The notes under the pieces are model-generated. The model worked only from the letters and a program-made list of their open reading frames with translations, was not told where the DNA came from and did not search any database. 20,786 nucleotides of DNA from Chloroflexota bacterium (lineage in GTDB: Bacteria > Chloroflexota > Limnocylindria > Limnocylindrales > CSP1-4), in the NCBI GenBank assembly GCA_021777365.1, contig JAJYDP010000009.1, positions 1-20,786 of the forward strand, read 5' to 3'. A program made the translations under genes and the position numbers. Positions 7,484-14,071 of this stretch are shown in pieces (position 1 is the first letter of the stretch; each line of letters begins with the position of its first letter).

Positions 7484-8134
7484 ATGGACTCGCGGCCGGC
7501 CGTCCTCCCGGATGCCGAGCTGGTGGCCCGGATCGCGGCGGGCGACGAGTCGGCGTTCGCGGAGGTGTACGACCGGCATGCGCAGCTCGTCTTCGGCTCG
7601 GCGGCGCGACTGCTGGGCGACAGGGGAGCCGCCGAGGAGGTCGTGCAGGAGACATGGCTGGCGCTCTGGAACCGCGCGGACCGCTACGACCCGGCGCGCG
7701 GTCCGCTGTCGGCGTGGCTCCTGGGCATCGCCCGGAACCGGTGCCTGGACCGTTTCCGGGCCGCGCGACGGCAGCCGGCGCTGGTCCCGCTCGGCGCCCC
7801 CGGCGACGAGCCGGACGACGAGGCGCTGGATCGCGCGCTCGCCTCGGGCGACCCGATCGGCGCCGGTGACGGCGAGACCGATCCGGAAGCGGCCGTCGCG
7901 CGAAGGTGGACCAGGGCGGTGGTGCGATCCGTGCTGACGGCACTTCCCGACCCGGAGCGCCGCGTGCTGGAGCTCGCCTACGACGCGGGGCTGAGCCAGG
8001 CGGAGATCGCGGCGCGGACGGGGTGGCCCCTCGGCACGGTCAAGACCCGGACGCGGCGGGGACTCATGCGGCTGCGGGAGGCATTGGGCGACGTGCTGGA
8101 CGAGACCGATGGAGATGGGCCCGGTGCGCGATGA
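7484..8134 (+). CDS. ECF-type RNA polymerase sigma factor
   Basis: 216 residues. Region 2 spans about 24-96 (FAEVYDRHAQLVFGSAARLLG, then EEVVQETWLALW and LLGIARNRCLDRFR, the -10 recognition and core-binding segment). An acidic linker of about 45 residues follows. Region 4 spans about 145-200 with the helix-turn-helix LSQAEIAARTGWPLGTVKTRTRRG that reads the -35 box. There is no region 1 or 3, so it is an ECF sigma factor, likely of the SigK type because of its partner. ATG 7484 is chosen as the first start; a weak AGGCAGG is upstream. The 3' end overlaps the anti-sigma gene by 26 nt, typical of a sigma/anti-sigma pair. Its target promoters are unknown; no obvious AAC-type ECF autopromoter is seen in the 43-bp gap. 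Confidence 0.95.
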   Translation: MDSRPAVLPDAELVARIAAGDESAFAEVYDRHAQLVFGSAARLLGDRGAAEEVVQETWLALWNRADRYDPARGPLSAWLLGIARNRCLDRFRAARRQPALVPLGAPGDEPDDEALDRALASGDPIGAGDGETDPEAAVARRWTRAVVRSVLTALPDPERRVLELAYDAGLSQAEIAARTGWPLGTVKTRTRRGLMRLREALGDVLDETDGDGPGAR

Positions 8135-9050
8135 GTTGACGGGGCACGCCGAAGCGCTCGAGCGGCTCGGCGAGGCCGCGCTCGAGCGTGACGGGATCGC
8201 GCGCCTCGTCGCGACGGACGAGACGGTCGCCGCACACCTGGCGACGTGCGCGACGTGTGCCGCCGAGCGCGACGCGTGGGTGCGCCTGACCGACGCGCTG
8301 GTCGACGCGCTCGGCGCCGGCGCCGAGCCGTCCGGCGTCGCGGGCCTCCAGCCCATCCTCGCGGCCCCGGGGTCGGCAGGCCGCGTGCTGTCCGTCGCGC
8401 CGCCGGATCGCCCGCCGGAGCTCCCGTCCCATCTCCGCGAGCGGACCCTTCGCCTCGCCGAGACCCGGGGCGCACGCCGCGCACCGGTCGCGCCCGGCGA
8501 CGAGGTCGTCGTCCCGATGCCGGGGGCATCCGGGAGGGCGCGCCGGAGCCGCTGGCGACTGCTGGCCGCCGCGGCGGCCGTGGTCGTCCTCGTCGGCGGT
8601 GGCGGCCTGGTCGCGGATCTCGCCGTCCAGCGCGCCCAGGTTGCCCAGCAGCGGGACGCGGCGCGCGCCGAGGCCCGGCAGCTCGCGGGCGTGACCGGGA
8701 CCCTGGATGCACTGCTCTCGGAGCCGGGGCACCGCGTCGCGCCGCTCGCGAGCGTCGCCAGCGGGCAGACCGTGGGTTCCGTGGTGTGGGGCCCCTCCAG
8801 CGGCCGGCTCGCAGTGGTGACCGGCGCGCTCGCCGCGCCGCCGCATGGCGCCACGTACCGGTGCTGGGTGGAACGTGATGGCGTGCGACGCGTGATCGGC
8901 GAGATGCAGTTCGGGGAAGGGCTTGCGTACTGGGCCGGGTGGGTGGACCCGTCCAGCGGGATCGGCCCGGGCAGCCGCATCGGAGTGAGCCTGGTGGGTG
9001 GGTCCGCGGCGCCCTCCCCGCCACCGGCTCTGCTGCTCGCCTCCTTCTGA
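8109..9050 (+). CDS. Membrane anti-sigma factor (ZAS motif, RskA-like C-terminus)
   Basis: 313 residues from ATG 8109; in-frame ATG 8115 and GTG 8124 are alternatives, the last having GGAG 9 nt upstream. The cytoplasmic part has a zinc-binding anti-sigma motif, H43-LAT-C47-AT-C50 (HxxxCxxC), which would clamp the ECF sigma factor encoded just upstream. A long linker is followed by one membrane helix (about 151-170), a probable short coiled coil (171-195) and an extracytoplasmic RskA-like beta domain (about 200-313) with GSVVWGPSSGRLAVV and YRCWVERDGVRR. RskA-type proteins release the sigma factor after regulated proteolysis from outside the membrane. The 26-nt overlap with the sigma gene supports co-translation. 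The inducing signal is not visible. Confidence 0.92.
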   Translation: MEMGPVRDELTGHAEALERLGEAALERDGIARLVATDETVAAHLATCATCAAERDAWVRLTDALVDALGAGAEPSGVAGLQPILAAPGSAGRVLSVAPPDRPPELPSHLRERTLRLAETRGARRAPVAPGDEVVVPMPGASGRARRSRWRLLAAAAAVVVLVGGGGLVADLAVQRAQVAQQRDAARAEARQLAGVTGTLDALLSEPGHRVAPLASVASGQTVGSVVWGPSSGRLAVVTGALAAPPHGATYRCWVERDGVRRVIGEMQFGEGLAYWAGWVDPSSGIGPGSRIGVSLVGGSAAPSPPPALLLASF

Positions 9051-9124
9051 TCGCGGCGAGCCCGTCTCTCCTCGCCGGTGCCGCGCCGCCGGCCGGCGAA
9101 CGCGGAGCGTCCGCGGAGGCCGAG

Positions 9125-9153
9125 TTTCGAGCCGGCTCGTTCTCGGGTAGGCT
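9125..9153 (+). promoter_or_regulatory. Predicted leaderless promoter of the 9161 gene
   Basis: TTTCGA (9125-9130) and TAGGCT (9148-9153) are 17 bp apart. The predicted start falls at 9160-9161, on or next to the GTG start codon, and no Shine-Dalgarno precedes that GTG, so a leaderless mRNA is likely. Confidence 0.45.
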
Positions 9154-9160
9154 CTGCGGC

Positions 9161-10060
9161 GTGAGCGTGCGGGAGACCATCCACAAGGTCCGGTCGGTGC
9201 GGCTGGTGCCGCCCGACGACCCTGCGTACCTGGCCGCGATGTCGGAGCAGGCGCTCGCGCACCGGCGGTTCGGACCCAAGGAGGAGCAGACCGCCACGTA
9301 CCGCGTGAGTGGGCGCGTCGAGTCGGCGGTCCGTGCCTGGCTCGCCGAGCGGGTCTCCCTGCTCCCGGAGCGCGTCGTGGCCGCCGAGGTGCTGTTCCGC
9401 GACGCGCGCAGCTACACGCCCCTCTTCCTGGAGCTGGACGCGGTCGAGGGAAGGGACGGCGTGCCGGAGCGCATCTTCGAGGTCAAGTTCACCAGCAACG
9501 CGGCGGCGCTCCGGCGCGGCTTCGGCCAGCTCGCCCGGGCGCGCTCGCTGCTCGAGTCCCGGTACGACCGCGTGGAGACCGCGGTGGTGCTCGTGCAGGC
9601 CGATCGCGGACCGCTGGTGCTGGACGATCCTCGCCTGGAGGACGTGGTCGTCATCGAGGCCGCGGATCTCACGTCCGGCGGCCTGCTCCCCGCACGGGCC
9701 CTGCTCCGTCTCGACCCGGAGTGGCTCGCCCCGCACCTCGCCGAGGAGGACGCCGCGCTCCTGCAGGACGCCCGGGACGAGAGCGATGCGAACGTGACGG
9801 CACGACAGGAGCGGATGGCCGCGGTCGAGCGCGGGGAGACGCTGCCGGCGCGCGAGCGGCCCGTCCGGCAGGGGGCCACGCTCACCTTCGGTGACGAGCC
9901 GGAGGGCGACGAGGATCCGCTGGCCGATTCGCCCTTCGCGGCGTTGCGTGGCCTGGCGGTCGAGCGAACCGGGGCCACGCGGGCGCCGCGCGGCGAAACG
10001 GGCGCCGGGCCGCGAGAGGCGTCGTCGCGAGCCGGCCGCCGTGCGGACCGCCGTCCGTGA
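9161..10060 (+). CDS. Unrecognised protein with a possible PD-(D/E)XK-like core
   Basis: 299 residues from GTG 9161; the frame is open further upstream, but that part overlaps the anti-sigma gene and the -10 box sits just before this GTG. I do not recognise the family. Residues about 45-185 look like a folded alpha/beta domain: a helix (SGRVESAVRAWLAERV), strands, then E91-L-D93 and after 13 residues E107-V-K109, followed by the helix RGFGQLARARSLL and the strand TAVVLVQAD. Strand-D, strand-ExK and a following helix with Gln resemble the PD-(D/E)XK nuclease core, but this is a motif match only. The C-terminal third (about 195-299) is Asp/Glu- then Arg/Ala-rich and probably disordered. The stop overlaps the methyltransferase start (GTGA). 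Other possibilities: a non-catalytic alpha/beta protein or a scaffold for its neighbour. Confidence 0.75.
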   Translation: MSVRETIHKVRSVRLVPPDDPAYLAAMSEQALAHRRFGPKEEQTATYRVSGRVESAVRAWLAERVSLLPERVVAAEVLFRDARSYTPLFLELDAVEGRDGVPERIFEVKFTSNAAALRRGFGQLARARSLLESRYDRVETAVVLVQADRGPLVLDDPRLEDVVVIEAADLTSGGLLPARALLRLDPEWLAPHLAEEDAALLQDARDESDANVTARQERMAAVERGETLPARERPVRQGATLTFGDEPEGDEDPLADSPFAALRGLAVERTGATRAPRGETGAGPREASSRAGRRADRRP

Positions 10061-10818
10061 TCCGGCCGGGGCGCTGGCGCGCCCGTCGCGACTCCGTGGC
10101 GCCCAAGACCGGGAACCGGGTCCCGCCGGACGAGGTCACCGAGATGTTCGACAGCATCGCGCCCTCGTACGACCTGATGAACACCCTCATGACGCTGGGT
10201 CGCGATGCGGTGTGGCGACGTGCCGCGGCCGATGCCACGGGCGTGCGGGCGGGCGATGCCGCGGTGGACGTGGCCACCGGGACCGGGCGGCTCGCGGCGG
10301 TGCTGGCTGAACGGGTCGGCCCGTTCGGGCGGGTGGAGGCCGTGGACCTCTCGGACGGGATGATCGGCCGTGGCCGGCGGATCTACCGGGACCTCGTGCA
10401 GCTGCACTTCCAGGCCGGCGATGCGCTGAGGCTGCCCTTCGGCGACGGCGAGTTCGACGCCGCCACCATTGCGTTCGGCCTGCGGAACCTCGCCGACTAC
10501 GAGGCGGGGTTCCGCGAGATGGCCCGCGTGGTGCGGCCCGGCGGCACCGTGGTCTGCCTGGAGCTCTCGCTGCCGCGCTGGCGCGCCTATGCGCGCCTCT
10601 ACCACGCAGTCTTCCGGCGCGTCGCGCCGCTCGTGGGGGCGGTGGTCGCCGGGCGGCGTGGCGCCTACCAGTACCTGCCGGACTCGCTCGACGCGTTCCC
10701 CTCGGCCGAGCAGCTGGCCGCGACGATGCGGGCCGCCGGCCTGGTCGACGTGATGTTCCGCCGTCTCAGCACCGGGGTGGTCGCGCTCCACCGCGGCAGG
10801 GTGCCGCCGCGCCCCTGA
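10057..10818 (+). CDS. menG: UbiE/MenG-family methyltransferase
   Basis: 253 residues. This class I SAM methyltransferase family performs the C-methylation of demethylmenaquinone (last step of menaquinone synthesis) or of a ubiquinone precursor. Family marks are visible in order: MFDSIAPSYDLMN (30-42), the SAM-binding DVATGTG (71-77), DLSDGMI, AFGLRNLADY (139-148, the first UbiE signature) and YQYLPDSLDAFP near residues 205-217 (the second). The GTG at 10057 overlaps the preceding stop by 4 nt; a start nearer MFDSIAP is possible but lacks the coupling. In a high-GC bacterium of this kind menaquinone is the likely quinone, so MenG is favoured over UbiE. No other men genes are present. It is convergent with the small gene at 10880. 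Confidence 0.88.
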   Translation: MIRPGRWRARRDSVAPKTGNRVPPDEVTEMFDSIAPSYDLMNTLMTLGRDAVWRRAAADATGVRAGDAAVDVATGTGRLAAVLAERVGPFGRVEAVDLSDGMIGRGRRIYRDLVQLHFQAGDALRLPFGDGEFDAATIAFGLRNLADYEAGFREMARVVRPGGTVVCLELSLPRWRAYARLYHAVFRRVAPLVGAVVAGRRGAYQYLPDSLDAFPSAEQLAATMRAAGLVDVMFRRLSTGVVALHRGRVPPRP

Positions 10819-10822
10819 GGTC

Positions 10823-10852
10823 GTCGCGCTCGCGCCGGTCCCGGCGGGCGAC
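10823..10852 (+). terminator. Possible interrupted hairpin between convergent genes
   Basis: GTCGC (10823-10827) can pair with GCGAC (10848-10852), and CGCCG (10833-10837) with CGGCG (10842-10846) around a GTCC loop, separated by an internal loop. There is no T-tract. It lies in the 61-bp gap between the convergent methyltransferase gene and the 10880 gene, where a terminator is expected. Confidence 0.3.
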
Positions 10853-10879
10853 GCGCGCGGAGTCCACCGACCCCTCCGA

Positions 10880-11212
10880 TCAGGCCCGGGGTGCCCCCTG
10901 TGCCAGGCCGCCGTCGGCCGGCGCCCCGTCGTCCTCCGCGTCGCCCGGGTCGCCCTCGATCTCGCCGGGCTCGAACGGATCCGCGTCGCGCAGGTAGCTC
11001 CGGTGCAGGGACAGCACCTGGGCGACCAGGTCGGCCGGAGCGATGCCGCCGGCGCGCTCGATCGTCCGGCTGATCCACTCCGCCTCCGGGCCGCGCTCCG
11101 ACTCGGCGACGTCGCGCTCCCCGCGGGCCATCTGTCCGCGGACCAGCCAGACCAGGGCTCCGCCGATGGCGAGCCCGACCACCAGGAACCACCATGCGTA
11201 CTGGTCGTTCAT
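10880..11212 (-). CDS. Small single-helix membrane protein, unknown function
   Basis: 110 residues. One membrane helix near the N-terminus (about 6-24, AWWFLVVGLAIGGALVWLV) is followed by a charged segment, a short helical region (SRTIERAGGIAPADLVAQVLSLHRSYL) and a very acidic Gly/Asp/Glu tail. I do not recognise the family. The ATG at 11212 is chosen because TATACT lies 8 nt upstream, leaving no room for an upstream start or a Shine-Dalgarno; a longer version reaching GTG/ATG codons at about 11242 would cross the promoter. It is transcribed away from lgt across a 76-bp divergent gap, so the two may be co-regulated. A single-pass helper or assembly factor is conceivable but unsupported. Confidence 0.75.
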   Translation of the reverse strand: MNDQYAWWFLVVGLAIGGALVWLVRGQMARGERDVAESERGPEAEWISRTIERAGGIAPADLVAQVLSLHRSYLRDADPFEPGEIEGDPGDAEDDGAPADGGLAQGAPRA

Positions 11213-11220
11213 CCCGGCGC

Positions 11221-11226
11221 AGTATA
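11221..11226 (-). promoter_or_regulatory. -10 box of the 10880-11212 gene, near-leaderless
   Basis: TATACT on the minus strand (5 of 6 matches to TATAAT) ends 8 nt before the ATG at 11212. Transcription would start within about 2 nt of the start codon, so the mRNA is probably leaderless. No clear -35 element is seen 17 bp upstream. Confidence 0.5.
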
Positions 11227-11243
11227 GGTGGCGGCCAGCCACC
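11227..11243. promoter_or_regulatory. Perfect inverted repeat between divergent promoters
   Basis: GGTGGC-GGCCA-GCCACC is a perfect 6-bp palindrome with a 5-bp spacer. It touches the minus-strand TATACT box and lies about 34 bp before the lgt -10 box, so a protein bound here could control both genes. The regulator is unknown; a chance palindrome in GC-rich DNA is possible. Confidence 0.35.
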
Positions 11244-11276
11244 GCCTCCCGCGAGGCACCATGCCCCGGCAGCGGC

Positions 11277-11282
11277 TATGCT
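11277..11282 (+). promoter_or_regulatory. -10 box of lgt, leaderless
   Basis: TATGCT ends 6 nt before the lgt ATG at 11289, so transcription is predicted to start on the A of ATG. There is no Shine-Dalgarno before this ATG. No convincing -35 element is visible. Confidence 0.5.
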
Positions 11283-11288
11283 CCGCGG

Positions 11289-12206
11289 ATGCTCCCCTTG
11301 GGCCTCATCGACATTCGCCCCGTGTCCACCGCGCTGCACATCGGCCCGGTCTCCGTCGACTTCTACGGGATCGGGTACGCGCTGGCGCTGGCGATCGGCG
11401 TCTGGATCGCGTCCCGCCAGGCCCGCCTGCGCAACGAGAACCCGGACCACATCGGGAACGGGATCATCTTCGTCTTCGTCCTGGGGCTGATCGGCGCGCG
11501 CCTGTACCACCTGATCGACCAGTGGAACACGCTCTACGCCTCGGACCCGATCAAGGCGATCCTGCCCCCCTACACCGGCCTGGGGATCTACGGCGGAATC
11601 GTGGGCGGCGTGATCGCCGTCCTGATCTACACGCGGCGCCACCACCTCTCGTTCCTGCGCTGGGCCGACATCGCCGTTCCGGCGGTGCTGGTCGGCCAGG
11701 CCATCGCCCGCTGGGGCAACTTCTTCAACCAGGAGCTGTACGGGCCCCCCACCACCCTGCCGTGGGGGATCGCGATCGACTGCTCGAAGCGCGTGACGGA
11801 GTACTCCTGCGCGCTCTACCCGCCGGGCACCGGGTTCCAGCCGCTCTTCTTCTACGAGTCCTCCCTCGACTTCATCGGGGCGCTGATCGCGCTCTACCTG
11901 GCGCGCCGCGTGGCGCACCGGCTGCGCGACGGCGACCTGTTCTCGTTCTGGTTCATCTGGTACGGCGGCGTGCGCTCCGTCCTCGAGCTCTTCCGCCTCG
12001 GCTACGACTGGACCTTCTTCGGCATCCCGACCGCCATCCTGGTCGGCGTGGCCGCCATGATCTTCGGCGCGGTCACCATCTGGCTGCGCCATCGCGCGCC
12101 CGGGCCCTACACGCTCGAGGTGGACGCCTCGCGGATCGCGGCCCCCGAACCGCCGCCCGAGCCATCGCCGACGATGGCGGACACGAGCGAGGGGACGCCG
12201 GCCTGA
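11289..12206 (+). CDS. lgt: Prolipoprotein diacylglyceryl transferase
   Basis: 305 residues. Lgt is a polytopic membrane enzyme that moves a diacylglyceryl group from phosphatidylglycerol to the lipobox Cys of prolipoproteins. Visible family elements are SVDFYGIGYALALAIG (the conserved Tyr region), GLIGARLYHLI, GLGIYGGIVGG (where E. coli has the His-Gly-Gly loop), the hallmark ARWGNFFNQELYGPPT (R141, N144, N147, E149) and the C-terminal GGVRSVLELFR with its essential Arg. Seven hydrophobic segments are expected. The 40-residue Pro/Glu-rich C-terminal tail is dispensable-looking. The ATG at 11289 is preceded directly by a -10 box. The stop is 2 nt before the cystathionine beta-synthase start, so the two genes form an operon. 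Confidence 0.95.
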   Translation: MLPLGLIDIRPVSTALHIGPVSVDFYGIGYALALAIGVWIASRQARLRNENPDHIGNGIIFVFVLGLIGARLYHLIDQWNTLYASDPIKAILPPYTGLGIYGGIVGGVIAVLIYTRRHHLSFLRWADIAVPAVLVGQAIARWGNFFNQELYGPPTTLPWGIAIDCSKRVTEYSCALYPPGTGFQPLFFYESSLDFIGALIALYLARRVAHRLRDGDLFSFWFIWYGGVRSVLELFRLGYDWTFFGIPTAILVGVAAMIFGAVTIWLRHRAPGPYTLEVDASRIAAPEPPPEPSPTMADTSEGTPA

Positions 12207-12208
12207 CG

Positions 12209-13627
12209 GTGGACGTGCGGGAGACCATCCTCGACGTCATCGGCGGCACGCCCCTGGTGCGCCTGTCGCGCGTCACCCGCGACCTGGGCCCGGTCGAGCG
12301 GCGTCCCACCATGCTGGCGAAGCTCGAGATGCTGAACCCGGGCGGGTCGGTGAAGGACCGCATCGCCCTGGGCATGATCGAGGCCGCAGAGCGGGACGGC
12401 CGGCTCCGCCCCGGAGGGACCATCGTGGAGCCCACCAGCGGCAACACCGGCCACGGGCTCGCCATCGCCGCCGCGCTCAAGGGCTACCGCTGCATCTTCG
12501 TCATGGCGGACAAGCAGTCCACGGAGAAGCAGGCGCTGCTGCGAGCGTACGGCGCGGAGGTCGTGCTCTGCCCGACCAACGTGCCCCCCGAGTCGCCTGA
12601 GAGCTACTACTCCGTCGCACGGCGCCTCGCGCGGGACATCCCGGGTGCGTTCCAGCCCGACCAGTACTCGAACCCCGAGAACCCCGCCGCCCACGAGGTC
12701 AGCACCGGCCCCGAGATCTGGTCCCAGACGGAAGGGCGCATCACGCACTTCGTCTGCGGGGTCGGCACCGGCGGGACGATCACCGGGACCGCGCGCTACC
12801 TGAAGGCGCGCCGGCCGGACCTGGTCGTGGTGGGGGCGGATCCCGAGGGGAGCGTCCTGTCCGGCGACACGGTGCGGCCCTACCTGACCGAGGGCGTGGG
12901 CGAGGACTTCTTCCCGGCCACGTTCGATCCCGCCCTGGTGGATCGCTGGGTGCGCGTGTCGGACCGCGACTCGTTCGTCGCGGCGCGCCGGCTCACCCGC
13001 GAGGAGGGGATCCTGGCCGGCGAATCGTGCGGCACCGCCCTGGTGGCGGCGCTCGAGGTCGGCCGCGCGCTGACCGAGGCGGGCGCGGGACCCGAGGCGG
13101 TGATGGTGGTCCTCCTGCCGGACACCGGGCGCAACTACCTCTCGAAGCTGTACACGGACGAGTGGATGCGCCAGCACGGCCTCCTGGTCTCCACGGGGGC
13201 GCTGGTGCGGGTCGCCGCGCTCCTCCGGGAGCGTGAGGAGAGCGCCGCACTGCCGCCGCTGGTGGTGGCCCGGACCACCGACACGGTCGGCGCGGCGATC
13301 GAGCGGATGCAGCGCTTCGGGATCAGCCAGATGCCGGTCTCCGAGATCGAGGGCGACACCATCGAGGGGATCGTGGGCTCCATCGCCGAGAAGGGGCTGC
13401 TGGAACGCGCGTTCCGCGACCCGGCCCTGGTCGGTCGCACGGTGGGAGAGGCCATGGATCCGCCGCTCCCGGTCGTGGCGGAGCACGCATCGCTCGACGA
13501 CGCGTTCGCGCTCCTCTCCGCCGGCGCGCCGGCGGTCCTGGCCGCTCGCGCCGGGCATGCGGTCGGCGTGATCACGAAGCTCGACGTCCTCGAGTACCTG
13601 GCCCACCACGCGGCCCGCGAAGCCTGA
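12209..13627 (+). CDS. Cystathionine beta-synthase (PLP domain plus CBS domains)
   Basis: 472 residues. The N-terminal fold-type II PLP domain (about 7-320) has GGTPLVRL, the Schiff-base Lys49 in NPGGSVKDR, TSGNTG for substrate binding, and the phosphate loop GVGTGGTITG. The C-terminal part (about 345-470) holds a pair of CBS domains. This domain pair is typical of cystathionine beta-synthase, which joins serine and homocysteine, rather than of plain cysteine synthase; there is no heme-binding N-terminal region. O-acetylserine sulfhydrylase activity cannot be excluded. The start is GTG 12209 (GTG 12215 is an alternative), with AGGGGA 13 nt upstream inside lgt. A gamma-synthase/lyase gene lies convergent 1.2 kb downstream, which supports transsulfuration. 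CBS domains suggest allosteric control by S-adenosylmethionine or a nucleotide. Confidence 0.92.
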   Translation: MDVRETILDVIGGTPLVRLSRVTRDLGPVERRPTMLAKLEMLNPGGSVKDRIALGMIEAAERDGRLRPGGTIVEPTSGNTGHGLAIAAALKGYRCIFVMADKQSTEKQALLRAYGAEVVLCPTNVPPESPESYYSVARRLARDIPGAFQPDQYSNPENPAAHEVSTGPEIWSQTEGRITHFVCGVGTGGTITGTARYLKARRPDLVVVGADPEGSVLSGDTVRPYLTEGVGEDFFPATFDPALVDRWVRVSDRDSFVAARRLTREEGILAGESCGTALVAALEVGRALTEAGAGPEAVMVVLLPDTGRNYLSKLYTDEWMRQHGLLVSTGALVRVAALLREREESAALPPLVVARTTDTVGAAIERMQRFGISQMPVSEIEGDTIEGIVGSIAEKGLLERAFRDPALVGRTVGEAMDPPLPVVAEHASLDDAFALLSAGAPAVLAARAGHAVGVITKLDVLEYLAHHAAREA

Positions 13628-13630
13628 GCC

Positions 13631-13999
13631 GTGGAGGACGCGCAGCGCCTCGTCGTTGCGGGCGTGGGTTTCGGCCTGGTGGTGGGCGCCATGGCCCTGA
13701 TCGAGGCGTGGCTCTACGCCGGGCCGAGCGCCGTGCGCGCGTGGGCGGGCCGGCTGCCCGAGGCCGCCGCGATCCTGGTCGTCGGGATGCTGGGCGCCAT
13801 CGCGGTCGCCCCGGCGACCGGGGCCCGGGCGGCGGTGTACGTGATCCTGCTCGCCTCGGCGGTGGCGCTCTTCCGCGCTCGCCTCCCGGAGGCCCGACGC
13901 GCGTTGACGCCGATGCGGACGGGCCTGCTCCTCGTGGTCGGTGCGCTCGGGCTGGCGCTCTGCGTGGGCGTGGCCTTCGGCGGCAGCCAGGTCCCGTAG
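13631..13999 (+). CDS. Small polytopic membrane protein, unknown function
   Basis: 122 residues from GTG 13631, only 3 nt after the CBS stop, so it is the third gene of the lgt operon. Four hydrophobic segments are visible (about 8-28, 45-61, 66-82 and 97-116), with short Arg-rich loops (ARLPEARRALTPMR between helices 3 and 4) that by the positive-inside rule would be cytoplasmic. I do not recognise a family and see no catalytic residues. It is too small for a transporter on its own; it could form an oligomer. The distinct hydrophobic periodicity, absent from the other frames, supports it as a real gene. Confidence 0.7.
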   Translation: MEDAQRLVVAGVGFGLVVGAMALIEAWLYAGPSAVRAWAGRLPEAAAILVVGMLGAIAVAPATGARAAVYVILLASAVALFRARLPEARRALTPMRTGLLLVVGALGLALCVGVAFGGSQVP

Positions 14000-14003
14000 G
14001 CCG

Positions 14004-14065
14004 CCGCCGGGCCTCGATACCCCCGGCGGAGTCGAGGTCGCGCTCGCTGCCGTCCCCTTGACGGC
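14004..14065. terminator. Two hairpins between convergent operons
   Basis: CCGCCGGG (14004-14011) pairs perfectly with CCCGGCGG (14022-14029) around a 10-nt loop, and GCCGTC (14049-14054) with GACGGC (14060-14065) around CCCTT. They fill the 72-bp gap between the convergent 13631 and 14072 genes. Neither has a T-tract, as with the other hairpins in this window. They may end transcription from both sides. Confidence 0.5.
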
Positions 14066-14071
14066 GGGCCC

